This document shows, one piece after another, positions 7,162 to 15,849 of a stretch of DNA of 64,000 nucleotides; position 1 is the first letter of the stretch, and the number at the start of each line of letters is the position of its first letter. Both the position numbers and the translations under genes were made by a program. The notes under the pieces are model-generated. The model ran no database searches. It worked only from the letters and a program-made list of their open reading frames with translations, and had not been told where the DNA came from. Source of the stretch: Coriobacteriaceae bacterium (GTDB taxonomy: Bacteria; Actinomycetota; Coriobacteriia; Coriobacteriales; Coriobacteriaceae); assembly GCA_025992855.1 (NCBI GenBank), contig DAJPGB010000001.1, positions 1,488,001 to 1,552,000 on the forward strand, given 5' to 3'.

Positions 7162-9819
7162 ATGAGTGCTGACTACCCGTCAATGACTACGGCCGAGATT
7201 CGCTCCAAGTTCCTCAACTTCTTTGAGGAGCGCGGTCTTAAGCTCTATCCTTCTTCGTCCCTCGTCCCTGACGATCCTTCGCTGCTGCTTGCCAACGCCG
7301 GCATGAACCAGTTTAAGGAGTACTACCAGGGCAAGAAGACCATGAAGGAGATCGGCGCTATCTCCTGCCAGAAGTGCGTCCGCACCAACGACATCGATTG
7401 CATCGGCGAGGACGGCCGTCACCTGTCCTTCTTTGAGATGCTCGGCGACTTCTCCTTTGGCGGCGTCTCCAAGCAGCAGGCTTGCGCCTGGGCCTTTGAG
7501 CTCATCACCAAGGAGTTCAAGCTGCCGCTCGACCGCCTGTACTTCACCGTCTTTACCGAGGACGACGAGACCCACGACGTGTGGCGTTCTTTGGGTGTTG
7601 CTGAGGACCACATCTCCCGCCTGGGCGAGGACGACAACTTCTGGGCCGCTGGCCCCACTGGCCCCTGCGGCCCGTGCTCCGAGATTTACTTTGACATGGG
7701 CGAGGAGGTCGGCTGCGGCAGCCCCGACTGCAAGCCTGGCTGCGACTGCGACCGCTTCCTGGAGTTCTGGAACCTCGTCTTTACCCAGTACGACCGCCAG
7801 GAGGACGGCTCCATGCCGGAGCTGCCGCACCGTAACCTCGATACGGGCATGGGCCTTGAGCGCATGGCCGCCATCATGCAGCACAAGACCGCTAACTACG
7901 ACGGCGATCTGATGCAGCACCTCATCAAGCTCGGTGAGGAGATCAGCGGCAAGACCTATGACGCCGACGATTACTCCGGCGCCAGCCGCTCCCTGCGCAT
8001 CATCGCCGACCACTCCCGTGCCGTCGACTTTATGATCTCGGACGGCATCCTGCCCGGTAACGAGGGCCGCGAGTACGTCCTGCGCCGCCTGCTCCGCCGC
8101 GCCGTGTTCCACGGCCGCCTGCTGGGCATCGAGGGCGCCTTCCTGACCAAGTTCATCGACGAGGTTAACGCTCAGATGGGCGAGGCCTATCCCGAGCTGC
8201 TCAAGAACGTCGCGCTCGTTAAGGGTATTGTCGCCTCCGAGGAGGAGCGCTTCTCCACGACGCTCGACAACGGCCGCGTCTACCTGGATGAGGCCCTGGC
8301 AGCGCTTGCCGAGGGTGCTGTGCTTCCGGGCGATGTTGCCTTTAAGCTGCACGACACCTTTGGTTTCCCCATCGACCTGACCGTCGAGATCGCGGGCACC
8401 GCTGGCCACGATGTCGACATGGACGGCTTTACCGCCTGCATGGAGGACCAGAAGGCCCGCGCTCGTGCCAACGTCAAGGGCGATGCCTGGGGCAGCTTCA
8501 ACGACGTGTGGGTCGAGCTTTCCGACAAGGTCGCCGCGACCGAATTCGACGGCTATGACAACGATGCGATCGAGGGTGCCAAGGTTGTCGCCATCGTTCG
8601 CAACGGCGAGTCCGTCGAGTCCGCTGCCGCCGGCGAGAACGTCGAGGTCGTGCTCGACCGCACCCCGTTCTACGCCGAGATGGGCGGCCAGCAGGGTGAC
8701 GCCGGCGAGCTTTCCGCCGAGGGCGTTTCGCTGACCGTTTCCGATACCAAGAACCACAACGGCCTGTATGCTCACGTCGCCCACGTTGCCGAGGGCACGC
8801 TGACCGTCGGTGCTACCGTGACCGCCGCGCTCGACGCCGAGCGCCGTGGTTTCCTGCGCCGCAACCACACCGCCACCCACCTGCTCGACGCCGCCCTTAA
8901 GCAGGTCCTGGGCGAGCATGTCTCCCAGGCCGGTTCGCTGGTGACGCCCGAGCACCTGCGCTTTGACTTCACGCACTTCGAGGCCCTGTCCTCCGAGCAG
9001 CTCAAGGCTGTCGAGGACCTGGTCAACCAGCAGATCTTCGCTTCCAAGCCGGTTGTGACCCGTGTCATGGGCATCGACGAGGCTAAGGCTACCGGCGCTG
9101 TCGCTCTGTTTGGAGAGAAGTACGGCGATGTTGTCCGCGTCGTCTCCGTGGGCGCCGAGGACCAGCCGTTCTCCCGCGAGCTCTGTGGTGGCACTCATGC
9201 CGCCAATACCGCCGAGATTGGCCTGTTCAAGATCATTTCCGAGTCCTCCACGGGCTCCAATGTCCGCCGTATCGAGGCCGTGACCTCTAAGGGTGCCCTC
9301 GACTACATGGCCGACCGCCTGGCGCTCGTTGACGCCGCCGCCGCTGCGCTCAAGTGCCGCGTCGACGAGGTTCCCGCCCGCGTGGAGAACCTGCAGGCCG
9401 AGCTGCGCGAGACGTCCAACAAGCTCAAGAAGGCGCTCACTGGTGGCTCCTCCGATGCGATCTCCAGCGCCATCGAGGGTGCTGTCGAGCTGAATGGCTA
9501 CAAGCTCGTTGTTGCTGAGCTCCAGGGCCTTGAGGCTGCCGACCTGCGCAACGTATGGGATACCGTGCACCAGAAGGTCGCCGGCCCTGTCGCTTGTGTC
9601 GTCGCCAGCGTGACTGAGAAGGGCACTCCGGCCCTGCTCGCTGCCGGCTCCGATGACGCCGTGAAGGCCGGGTTCCACGCCGGTAATGTGATCAAGCAGA
9701 TCGCGGGTCTGGTCGACGGTCGCGGTGGTGGCCGTCCCAACATGGCCCAGGCCGGTGGCAAGAATGCTGCCGGCATCGCCGATGCCCTCGCGGCCGCCAA
9801 GACCGCGCTCGGCGCCTAA
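7162..9819 (+). CDS. alaS: Alanyl-tRNA synthetase
   Basis: 885 residues, the usual length. The N-terminal class II catalytic domain starts TTAEIRSKFLNFFEERGL and includes the SSLVPDDPSLLLANAGMNQF motif region. The editing domain carries the zinc/editing HxxxH set RRNHTATHLLDAAL and the CGGTHAANT motif (ELCGGTHAANTAEIGLFKI), and a C-Ala domain ends the protein with a GGGRPNMAQAGG glycine motif. It charges tRNA-Ala and clears mischarged Ser/Gly. ATG 7162 has GAGGAG nine bases upstream. Codon choice is strongly biased to C/G in the third position, as in a highly expressed gene, which also creates a long meaningless open frame on the other strand. Confidence 0.98.
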   Translation: MSADYPSMTTAEIRSKFLNFFEERGLKLYPSSSLVPDDPSLLLANAGMNQFKEYYQGKKTMKEIGAISCQKCVRTNDIDCIGEDGRHLSFFEMLGDFSFGGVSKQQACAWAFELITKEFKLPLDRLYFTVFTEDDETHDVWRSLGVAEDHISRLGEDDNFWAAGPTGPCGPCSEIYFDMGEEVGCGSPDCKPGCDCDRFLEFWNLVFTQYDRQEDGSMPELPHRNLDTGMGLERMAAIMQHKTANYDGDLMQHLIKLGEEISGKTYDADDYSGASRSLRIIADHSRAVDFMISDGILPGNEGREYVLRRLLRRAVFHGRLLGIEGAFLTKFIDEVNAQMGEAYPELLKNVALVKGIVASEEERFSTTLDNGRVYLDEALAALAEGAVLPGDVAFKLHDTFGFPIDLTVEIAGTAGHDVDMDGFTACMEDQKARARANVKGDAWGSFNDVWVELSDKVAATEFDGYDNDAIEGAKVVAIVRNGESVESAAAGENVEVVLDRTPFYAEMGGQQGDAGELSAEGVSLTVSDTKNHNGLYAHVAHVAEGTLTVGATVTAALDAERRGFLRRNHTATHLLDAALKQVLGEHVSQAGSLVTPEHLRFDFTHFEALSSEQLKAVEDLVNQQIFASKPVVTRVMGIDEAKATGAVALFGEKYGDVVRVVSVGAEDQPFSRELCGGTHAANTAEIGLFKIISESSTGSNVRRIEAVTSKGALDYMADRLALVDAAAAALKCRVDEVPARVENLQAELRETSNKLKKALTGGSSDAISSAIEGAVELNGYKLVVAELQGLEAADLRNVWDTVHQKVAGPVACVVASVTEKGTPALLAAGSDDAVKAGFHAGNVIKQIAGLVDGRGGGRPNMAQAGGKNAAGIADALAAAKTALGA

Positions 9820-9836
9820 GAATCTAAGAAGTCACT

Positions 9837-10265
9837 GTGGTCGCGCTTGCGCTGGACATAGGGGAGACCAGGATTGGCATCGCCGTCTCGAGCCGTGATG
9901 GCAAGATGGCGATGCCCGTCAAGGTGCTCCCGGCCGCCGAGGTCACCGGTATGGCCAAGACGTTCCGCTACCTGGTCGAAGACTATGAGCCCGACATCCT
10001 GGTAAGCGGACGTCCCCTGACCATGGCCGGTGAGCCCGGCCCCCAAGCCGAGCGCGTTGCCGCCGTGGCGCAAAAGATTGCCGACGAGCTCGATCTTCCG
10101 CTGGAGTTTGAGGACGAGCGTCTGTCCTCGCAAGAGGCCAAGCATATCCTGCGCGAGCAGGGCCTCAACGAAAAGCAGATGAGGGGCAAGATCGACATGA
10201 TTGCCGCCAGCCTTTTTTTGCAGACGTGGCTCGATCGTAAAAACGAGGAGGTTTCGCATGCCTAG
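9837..10265 (+). CDS. ruvX: RuvX/YqgF Holliday-junction resolvase-like nuclease
   Basis: 142 residues of RNase H fold. The first acidic motif is LALDIGETRIGIAVS at the N-terminus, the second is FEDERLSSQEA near residue 90, and the last acid is in KIDMIAASLFLQTWL. Homologues process the 5' end of 16S pre-rRNA and may resolve Holliday junctions. Starts with GTG at 9837, 17 bases after alaS, the common alaS-ruvX-mltG order of Gram-positives. Its end overlaps mltG by 8 bases. Confidence 0.93.
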   Translation: MVALALDIGETRIGIAVSSRDGKMAMPVKVLPAAEVTGMAKTFRYLVEDYEPDILVSGRPLTMAGEPGPQAERVAAVAQKIADELDLPLEFEDERLSSQEAKHILREQGLNEKQMRGKIDMIAASLFLQTWLDRKNEEVSHA

Positions 10266-11691
10266 TGCTTCCGATCCGCGCCAGCCGAATCGTACACGTC
10301 AGCCGGCGTCGCGCCCTGCCCAGCCTGGCCAGCGTCCGGCACAGCCGACGCAGCGCGCAGCTCAGCCTGCCGCGCGCCCGGTGCAGTCCTTCTCTCGTTC
10401 GGCCCAACCTGTTCAACGGACGGGTCAGCAGCCTTCTGCTCGTTCGGTTCAGCATCCGGCTTCTCACGCGGCTCAGCAGCCCACTGCTCGTACGGCCCAG
10501 CCTGCAGGCGGTACCCGCTTTAAGCAGCAGGCACCTACCCAGCGAACGCAGGCCCCCCAATCGCATTCTCATCACGCCCGCGGTTCGCATGGCGTTGCTC
10601 CGGCGACCCGCTCGAGCTACAACACGCATACTCGTCGCGGTGCTCAAAAGAAGAGCTCTCCGGTTCCCATGATCATCGGCGTTGTGGTGGCGGTGCTTGC
10701 GCTTGTCGCGATCGTTTTCTTTGTCGTGCCGGCCGTCAAGGGCTTCTTTGCCGGTGAGGATACGAAGGTCACGGCTGGTCAGCAGGTTACGGTAACCATT
10801 CCCGACGGTGCTTCGGGCGATACGATCGCCTCGATTCTCTCCGAGAACCATATCGTCGAGAATCCCAAGGATTACTATGCGGCGGTGAAAAAGCTCAACG
10901 CCGATATGTCGCTCAAGCCTGGTACCTATTTGTTCACCACACTCATGGACGCGACCAAGGTTGTTCAGCAGCTCATGGAAGGTCCCAACGCGGGCTCCAA
11001 TGCGCTGACTATCCCTGAGGGCCTGACGGTCGATCAAGTCGCCGACCGTGTGGCCCAGGCCTACGATGGCATCTCTAAGGAAGACTTCCTCAACCAGGCT
11101 AAGGCCTCCAACTACGTGGATGACTATAGCTTCCTTAAGGGCGCCGCTAACGACTCGCTTGAGGGTTTCTTGTTCCCCAAGACTTATTCGTTGGGCGATT
11201 CGCCGACGGTCGATGACGTGATTCGCGCTATGCTCGATCAGTTTAAGACCGAGTACAAGTCGCTTGACTTTGCGAGCTGCGAAGCCAAGATCAAGGAGCG
11301 CTATGGTGTGGAGATGTCCGACTACGACATCGTCAACTTGGCCTCTATCGTTGAGCGCGAGGGCCTCAACGCCGATCAACGTGCGCACGTGGCCTCGGTC
11401 TTCTACAACCGCCTTGCCGGCAAGCTCGACGGTCTGCGCTATCTCAACAGCGATGCGACCATGATGTATGTCACCGGTGGCGAGGTTACCGCCGACGACC
11501 TGCAGAGCGATAGCCCGTATAACACCTATAAGCATGAGGGCCTGCCGCCCACGCCCATCTGCTCTCCGTCGCTCGAGGCGCTCAAGGCCACCCTTGAGCC
11601 GACCGACTCCGATGACCTGTATTTCTACATTACGCAGGACGAGGAGTACTTCTCGCAAACCTACGAAGAGCATCAACAGTCTTGGAATTAG
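10258..11691 (+). CDS. mltG: Endolytic murein transglycosylase MltG (YceG-like) with long disordered N-terminus
   Basis: 477 residues. About 135 N-terminal cytoplasmic residues are rich in Gln, Pro, Ala, Arg and Ser (repeats such as RPAQP and TARTAQP). One membrane helix follows (residues about 136-160, VPMIIGVVVAVLALVAIVFF) and then the extracellular YceG domain. The catalytic Glu is seen in LASIVEREG (Glu366), and the conserved TPICSPS segment and QDEEYFSQTYEEHQ near the end are family features. It cuts nascent glycan strands and sets their length. GAGGAGG lies seven bases before ATG 10258, inside ruvX. The N-terminal extension is unusually long compared with the E. coli protein and may bind cell-division partners. 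Confidence 0.93.
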   Translation: MPSASDPRQPNRTRQPASRPAQPGQRPAQPTQRAAQPAARPVQSFSRSAQPVQRTGQQPSARSVQHPASHAAQQPTARTAQPAGGTRFKQQAPTQRTQAPQSHSHHARGSHGVAPATRSSYNTHTRRGAQKKSSPVPMIIGVVVAVLALVAIVFFVVPAVKGFFAGEDTKVTAGQQVTVTIPDGASGDTIASILSENHIVENPKDYYAAVKKLNADMSLKPGTYLFTTLMDATKVVQQLMEGPNAGSNALTIPEGLTVDQVADRVAQAYDGISKEDFLNQAKASNYVDDYSFLKGAANDSLEGFLFPKTYSLGDSPTVDDVIRAMLDQFKTEYKSLDFASCEAKIKERYGVEMSDYDIVNLASIVEREGLNADQRAHVASVFYNRLAGKLDGLRYLNSDATMMYVTGGEVTADDLQSDSPYNTYKHEGLPPTPICSPSLEALKATLEPTDSDDLYFYITQDEEYFSQTYEEHQQSWN

Positions 11692-11692
11692 C

Positions 11693-12190
11693 ATGAGGAT
11701 TTTTAGCCCCAAACGTTACGTTGCCTCGGTCGATCGCATCGACCTTAATACCCTGTGGGCCGACGGCAAGCGCGCCATTCTGCTCGATCGCGATAACACC
11801 TTGGTGCCGCGCGACACCGAGCAGGTTCCCGCCGCGGTTTCCGCTTGGCTCGACGCCGCCCGCGCCAAAGGCTTTAAGCTGTGCATGGTGTCCAACAACT
11901 GGCATCGCGACCAGGTCATGAGCTCTGCACGTGAGCTGGGACTCGAGGCCATCAGCCACGCCATGAAGCCGGCGCCGTTTGCCCTCAAGGCGGGTCTTAA
12001 GCGCCTCGGCGCCACGGCCGAAGAGGCGGTGCTGATCGGTGATCAGCTCTACACTGACGTGTGGAGCGGTAATTTCGCCGGCGTCGATACCATCCTGGTA
12101 AAGCCGCAGGCGACGCAGGACCTGTGGTATACGCAGATCTTCCGTATCTTTGAGCGCCGGGCCCTGCGCGACCTTCCCTGCGAGGAATAG
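11693..12190 (+). CDS. HAD-superfamily phosphatase, YqeG (HAD-IIIA) family
   Basis: 165 residues. HAD motif I is LLDRDNTLVPRD (nucleophile Asp), motif II is SNN, motif III Lys lies in HAMKPAPFAL, and motif IV is GDQLYTDVWSGN. This set and size match YqeG, a phosphatase family related to phosphatidylglycerophosphate phosphatases (GEP4). The gene starts one base after the mltG stop. In Firmicutes yqeG commonly sits next to the aro/yqe cluster; here aroK follows after eight bases. Substrate not deducible. Confidence 0.85.
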   Translation: MRIFSPKRYVASVDRIDLNTLWADGKRAILLDRDNTLVPRDTEQVPAAVSAWLDAARAKGFKLCMVSNNWHRDQVMSSARELGLEAISHAMKPAPFALKAGLKRLGATAEEAVLIGDQLYTDVWSGNFAGVDTILVKPQATQDLWYTQIFRIFERRALRDLPCEE

Positions 12191-12198
12191 GTCTCGCT

Positions 12199-12732
12199 AT
12201 GTCCCAGCACACCAAACACGGCTGCGACCATATCTTCTTTATCGGCTTTTTGGGCGCGGGCAAGTCGACGCTCGCGCGCAACGTCGGCACCATGTTCAAG
12301 AGGCGTTTTATCGATACCGACCGCCTGGTCGTGCGCCGTTGCGGCAAGTCGGTAACCGAGATTTTTGAGACCGAGGGCGAGGATCGTTTTCGCGAGCTCG
12401 AGACCTCGGCGCTCCGTTCGCTCCAAAGTGAGCGCAGCCTGTTGGTTTCGTGCGGGGGCGGTATCGTCGAGACGCCGGTGAATATTGAGCTGATGCACGA
12501 AATGGGTACGTGCGTGTACCTCGAGGGCGACTTCGAGGATTCGATTCGCCAGATTCGTCGGTCCGACACGCGCCCCGATTTCCGTTCGCCCGAGCATGCC
12601 GCGCGCCTGTTTGAGCATCGTCGTCCGCTGTATCGCCAGGCCGCCGATATTACCCTTGATATTCGCAACAAGTCCTTCGAGGACGTTTCCTACCTTTGTG
12701 CCGAGATGCTTTTGGAGCGTGGACTGCTATGA
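12199..12732 (+). CDS. aroK: Shikimate kinase
   Basis: 177 residues, the normal size. Walker A is GFLGAGKST; shikimate-binding residues appear in FIDTDRLVV (Asp-Thr-Asp) and GEDRFRELE (Arg); the GGG loop is CGGGIVETP; the lid Arg lies in the RRSDTRPDF region, and HRRPLYRQAAD is the conserved end motif. It phosphorylates shikimate at the 3-hydroxyl in chorismate synthesis. It overlaps the following AroB-like gene by 4 bases (ATGA). Its motifs look intact, unlike its neighbour's. Confidence 0.93.
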   Translation: MSQHTKHGCDHIFFIGFLGAGKSTLARNVGTMFKRRFIDTDRLVVRRCGKSVTEIFETEGEDRFRELETSALRSLQSERSLLVSCGGGIVETPVNIELMHEMGTCVYLEGDFEDSIRQIRRSDTRPDFRSPEHAARLFEHRRPLYRQAADITLDIRNKSFEDVSYLCAEMLLERGLL

Positions 12733-13838
12733 TTCGCCGTCAACTGATCAATTTCCAAAACCGCAGTGTCGATGTCCGCGTCGGATTGGGCGCGTTCGAT
12801 GAGCTGCCGCGCATGTTTGCCTCGGCCGTGGGCAAGCCTAAGCGCGCGATGGTGGTTTGGAACGACGCCACATCCGAGCGTTTTGGTGAGGTCGTCGAGC
12901 ATGCGCTGGTCGACGCCGGTTTTGCCGTGTCGCTGCTCGTCCTCGAGGTTTCGCCTGCTGGTGCCACGCTGGCCGACGCCGATGCTATCTTTGGCGCCCT
13001 GTCTGCCAACCGCATCACCTGCGACGATCTCGTTGTCGCTGTCGGCGACACGGCGACCTGCTCGGTCGTTTGCTGGTGTGCCAACCAGTGGTGCGGTCGC
13101 ACCGAGTGCGCCTTGCTTCCGACGACCTTCGACGCCATGCTCACGGTCGCGACGACCATGAAGCCGCTCGTCGCCTCGTTGGCCAATGCGCTTCCCGCTA
13201 TCGCGTTCCGTCCCGAACCGGGCTTGGTTGTGTGTGATCTCTACCTTGTTCGCGAGGCGGAACCCGAGGACCTCAAGTTCGGCTATGCGGTACTTGTTGG
13301 CACCATGCTTTCGAGCAGCAAGTCCCGCTGGAATCAGTTTACTGAGACCGTCCCCGAGATTCTCGCGGGCGAGGAGGTCGCACTCGTCAATGCCGTTCAA
13401 TGGTCTCAGACTGCCCGCAAGGACGTGCTGACGGCCACGAACCCGAGCGCTCGCCATGCGCTCGATTTTGGCAAGACGGGGGAGCGCACCCTGCGCGCTT
13501 GCTTGGGCGATGCCGCTTCGCAGGTCCCTGCCTACCAGCTGTTGTCCGAGGGCATGCGCTTTGAGGCGCGCCTAGCACACGATGCCTGCGACTTCGATAT
13601 CGACTATGTGTTTGATCTCGATGACTGCCTGGAGGACTTTGGCATCGAGGAGCTTGCCTTCGACTTGGAGCCTGCCGCATATATCGAGGAGTTCCGCAGA
13701 CAGCAGTTTGTCCGCTCGAACCGCAGCATGCTGCCGCTGCCCGCGGCGCTCGGCGCCATTCGCCTAACGAGCGTCGAGGACGAGGTTCTTGAGCGCCATG
13801 CTCACGCCTACTTGGCTTCTCGTAAAGAACTTCTCTAA
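12729..13838 (+). CDS. Degenerate 3-dehydroquinate synthase (AroB)-like protein, probably inactive
   Basis: 369 residues, close to AroB length, coupled to aroK as aroB usually is. The fold-level pattern is recognisable: DDLVVAVGD stands where AroB has its GGG-D nucleotide loop, LLPTTFDAML where AroB has VPTTLLAQVD, and LDFGKTGERTL where AroB has LNFGHTxGHA. The three zinc ligands do not survive: the Glu of the GFAEVVK-type motif reads FGYAVLVGTM, the GHT His is Lys, and the LHGEAV His region reads LLSEGMRFEA. The NAD-loop glycines and the VGGK lysine are also changed. It is unlikely to make dehydroquinate. It may be a regulatory or repurposed paralogue, or a decaying gene under relaxed selection, though the frame is intact. 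Confidence 0.7.
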   Translation: MIRRQLINFQNRSVDVRVGLGAFDELPRMFASAVGKPKRAMVVWNDATSERFGEVVEHALVDAGFAVSLLVLEVSPAGATLADADAIFGALSANRITCDDLVVAVGDTATCSVVCWCANQWCGRTECALLPTTFDAMLTVATTMKPLVASLANALPAIAFRPEPGLVVCDLYLVREAEPEDLKFGYAVLVGTMLSSSKSRWNQFTETVPEILAGEEVALVNAVQWSQTARKDVLTATNPSARHALDFGKTGERTLRACLGDAASQVPAYQLLSEGMRFEARLAHDACDFDIDYVFDLDDCLEDFGIEELAFDLEPAAYIEEFRRQQFVRSNRSMLPLPAALGAIRLTSVEDEVLERHAHAYLASRKELL

Positions 13839-13875
13839 GATTTATTGACTTCCATCGTCTTTCGTATCATGTTGA

Positions 13876-13938
13876 GGGGCGGGTTTTCAATCGGTTGCGG
13901 ATCGCATGCGATTCCGTCGTTCGGTTGAGACCCGTCCC
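13876..13938 (+). promoter_or_regulatory. Long leader hairpin before the M24 peptidase gene
   Basis: The outer arms pair GGGGCGGGTTTTCAATCG (13876-13893) with CGGTTGAGACCCGTCCC (13922-13938), with few mismatches. Inside lies a second palindrome, ATCGCATGCGAT (13901-13912), flanked by GG/CC. There is no T-run, so it is not a simple terminator. It ends 32 bases before the ATG at 13971 and is preceded by a possible -10 TATCAT at 13865-13870. Confidence 0.55.
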
Positions 13939-13970
13939 GTCTATATTGAGACAACAAGAAAGGAATCTGC

Positions 13971-15101
13971 ATGTCTGAGTTTGCTGCCGGTCCTGCCGGT
14001 CGTATCGAGCGTGTCCGTGCCCTGATGGTTGAGCGCGGCTACGACGCTATCGTCGTGCGCGATGAGGCCAACCTTCGTTGGCTTACGGGCGTGAAGGGCG
14101 TCTTTGACTACACCTTCGAGTTCCCGCACGCTGCGTTTATTACGGCCGACCAGTGCCTGTTCCACACCGACTCGCGCTACCTCAACAGCTTTGAGGAGAA
14201 CACGCCCGCCGGCAGCCCCTGGGTTTACGACATGGATGAGGGCACCATCCCCGGTTGGGTCGCCGGCAAGATCGCGGCCAACAAGTGCCGCGTCTGCGCT
14301 GTCGAGGACGACATGCAGATCAACTTCTACCAGGGCATTCAGCGTGGTCTGGAGGACCGCTCCGTCGCCTGCATGTTGCCACTGATGCACGACGACATCC
14401 GTAAGATGCGCGCCATCAAGGATGCCGAGGAGATTGAGCTCATGCGCCATGCACAGTCGATCACTGACGCCGCCTTCCAGCACATGCTCGGCTTTATTAA
14501 GCCCGGTATGACCGAGAAGCAGGTTCGCAACGAGCTCGAGAACTTTATGTTCGCCAACGGCGCTGACAGCCTTGCCTTTGGCTCCATCGTAGCGAGCGGT
14601 CCCAACACCGCCAACCCGCATGCCGTGCCGAGCGACCGTGTGATCGAGAAGGGCGACTTTGTCCTCATGGATTACGGCGCGGGCTACTGCGATTATCGTT
14701 CCGATATGACGCGCACCGTCGTGATGGGCGAGCCCACGCAGGAGCAGCTCGACCTGTATGCGCTCGTGCGCCGCACGCATGAGGAGTGCGTCGCTGCCAT
14801 CCATCCGGGCGTTGAGGGCAACGACATTTTCAAGCTTTCCAAGAAGATCATCGGCGATGCCGGCTATGGCGATTACTACAACCATGGTCTGGGCCACGGC
14901 GTGGGCATCGACATCCACGAGCTGCCCAACTTCAACCGCAGCAAGAACACCATCGAGATCGGCTCGGTTGTCACCATGGAGCCCGGCGTCTACCTGCCCG
15001 GCGTGGGCGGCGTGCGCCTTGAGGACTACGGCGTGGTCACCGAGAACGGCTACGAGCCCTTCACCAAGACCCCGCACGACCTGCACGTTATCGACTGCTA
15101 G
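13971..15101 (+). CDS. M24-family Xaa-Pro aminopeptidase/dipeptidase
   Basis: 376 residues. An N-terminal creatinase-like domain (about 1-135) precedes the pita-bread metallopeptidase domain. The five dinuclear metal ligands are visible: Asp in LMDYGAGYCDYRS, Asp in the following RSDMTRTVV, His in HGLGHGVGIDIHE, Glu in TMEPGVYLPG and Glu in VRLEDYGVV. It removes N-terminal residues before proline or cleaves Xaa-Pro dipeptides in the cytoplasm; aminopeptidase and prolidase cannot be told apart here. RBS AAGAAAGGA before ATG 13971. Followed by efp, a common pairing in Gram-positives. Confidence 0.93.
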   Translation: MSEFAAGPAGRIERVRALMVERGYDAIVVRDEANLRWLTGVKGVFDYTFEFPHAAFITADQCLFHTDSRYLNSFEENTPAGSPWVYDMDEGTIPGWVAGKIAANKCRVCAVEDDMQINFYQGIQRGLEDRSVACMLPLMHDDIRKMRAIKDAEEIELMRHAQSITDAAFQHMLGFIKPGMTEKQVRNELENFMFANGADSLAFGSIVASGPNTANPHAVPSDRVIEKGDFVLMDYGAGYCDYRSDMTRTVVMGEPTQEQLDLYALVRRTHEECVAAIHPGVEGNDIFKLSKKIIGDAGYGDYYNHGLGHGVGIDIHELPNFNRSKNTIEIGSVVTMEPGVYLPGVGGVRLEDYGVVTENGYEPFTKTPHDLHVIDC

Positions 15102-15116
15102 TCTACTTCGGTAGAC
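15101..15116 (+). other. UUCG-tetraloop hairpin overlapping the M24 peptidase stop codon
   Basis: GTCTAC-TTCG-GTAGAC: a perfect 6-bp stem with a very stable UUCG loop; the first G is the last base of the TAG stop. It sits 9 bases before the true terminator and may shield the mRNA 3' end. Confidence 0.55.
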
Positions 15117-15124
15117 AGTTTGGG

Positions 15125-15167
15125 GCGGGGCGTTCGGATCGATTCGGACGCCCCGCGTTCTCTTTTT
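15125..15167 (+). terminator. Rho-independent terminator after the M24 peptidase
   Basis: GCGGGGCGT (15125-15133) pairs with ACGCCCCGC (15148-15156); T-rich TTCTCTTTTT follows. Confidence 0.85.
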
Positions 15168-15198
15168 ATGCGCTCGCCGCAGGCGCCGTCTGCAAGTG

Positions 15199-15204
15199 TA
15201 TAAT
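15199..15204 (+). promoter_or_regulatory. Candidate -10 box of efp
   Basis: Perfect TATAAT 58 bases before the efp start, directly preceded by TG. A clear -35 is not seen. Confidence 0.5.
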
Positions 15205-15261
15205 TTCTGTCGTATGTAATTTGGACGCTTGTGCGTTCTGCCCATAACAAGAAAGGTCGCT

Positions 15262-15825
15262 ATGCCTACCATTTCTACCGCCGACTTCAAGAACGGCCTC
15301 GGTCTCCGCATCAAGGACAAGGTCTACACCATCGTTGAGTTCCAGCATGTCAAGCCGGGCAAGGGCGGCGCGTTTGTGCGCTACAAGACCCGCGACATCA
15401 AGAGCGGCCGCGTCGTCGAGAACACCTGCAACGCCGGCACCAAGTTCGAGAGCGTCATGCTTACCACCCGTGAGTTCCAGTATCTCTACAACGATGGCAC
15501 CGACTACATCTTCATGGACAACGAGTCCTATGAGCAGGTTCCCGTTCCCGAGGACATGGTGGGCGAGAACTCCAAGTGGCTGCGCGAGAACGACGTTTGC
15601 CAGCTGCTCTTCGCCGACGATGAGCTCATGGGCGTGACCCCGCCGATGTTCATCGAGACCACCATTGTCCAAACCGACCCGGGCTTTAAGGGCGACACCG
15701 TCCAGGGTTCCACCAAGCCGGCCACGATCGACACCGGCGCTGTCATCCAGGTCCCCATGTACCTCAACGAGGGCGAGGTCATCAAGGTTGACACCCGCGA
15801 CGGCAAGTTCGTCTCCCGCGTCTAG
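15262..15825 (+). CDS. efp: Translation elongation factor P
   Basis: 187 residues with the three KOW/OB beta-barrel domains of EF-P. The tip of domain I is HVKPGKGGAF, with Lys34 at the position that is modified in many bacteria; the end motif GEVIKVDTRDGKFVSRV is the family signature. EF-P relieves ribosome stalling at polyproline. ATG 15262 is chosen with AAGAAAGG upstream. No epmA/epmB or ymfI-type modification gene is in the window. It leads the block asp23-nusB-xseB-tlyA-nadK-recN. Confidence 0.98.
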   Translation: MPTISTADFKNGLGLRIKDKVYTIVEFQHVKPGKGGAFVRYKTRDIKSGRVVENTCNAGTKFESVMLTTREFQYLYNDGTDYIFMDNESYEQVPVPEDMVGENSKWLRENDVCQLLFADDELMGVTPPMFIETTIVQTDPGFKGDTVQGSTKPATIDTGAVIQVPMYLNEGEVIKVDTRDGKFVSRV

Positions 15826-15849
15826 CAACCAAATCTTCTAGGAGGATTC

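Noticed and set aside
7180..9678. An 832-codon open frame antisense to alaS
   Set aside because: It results from strong third-position G/C bias in alaS. It has no ribosome site, and the repetitive Val/Leu/Gly composition is not that of a real protein.
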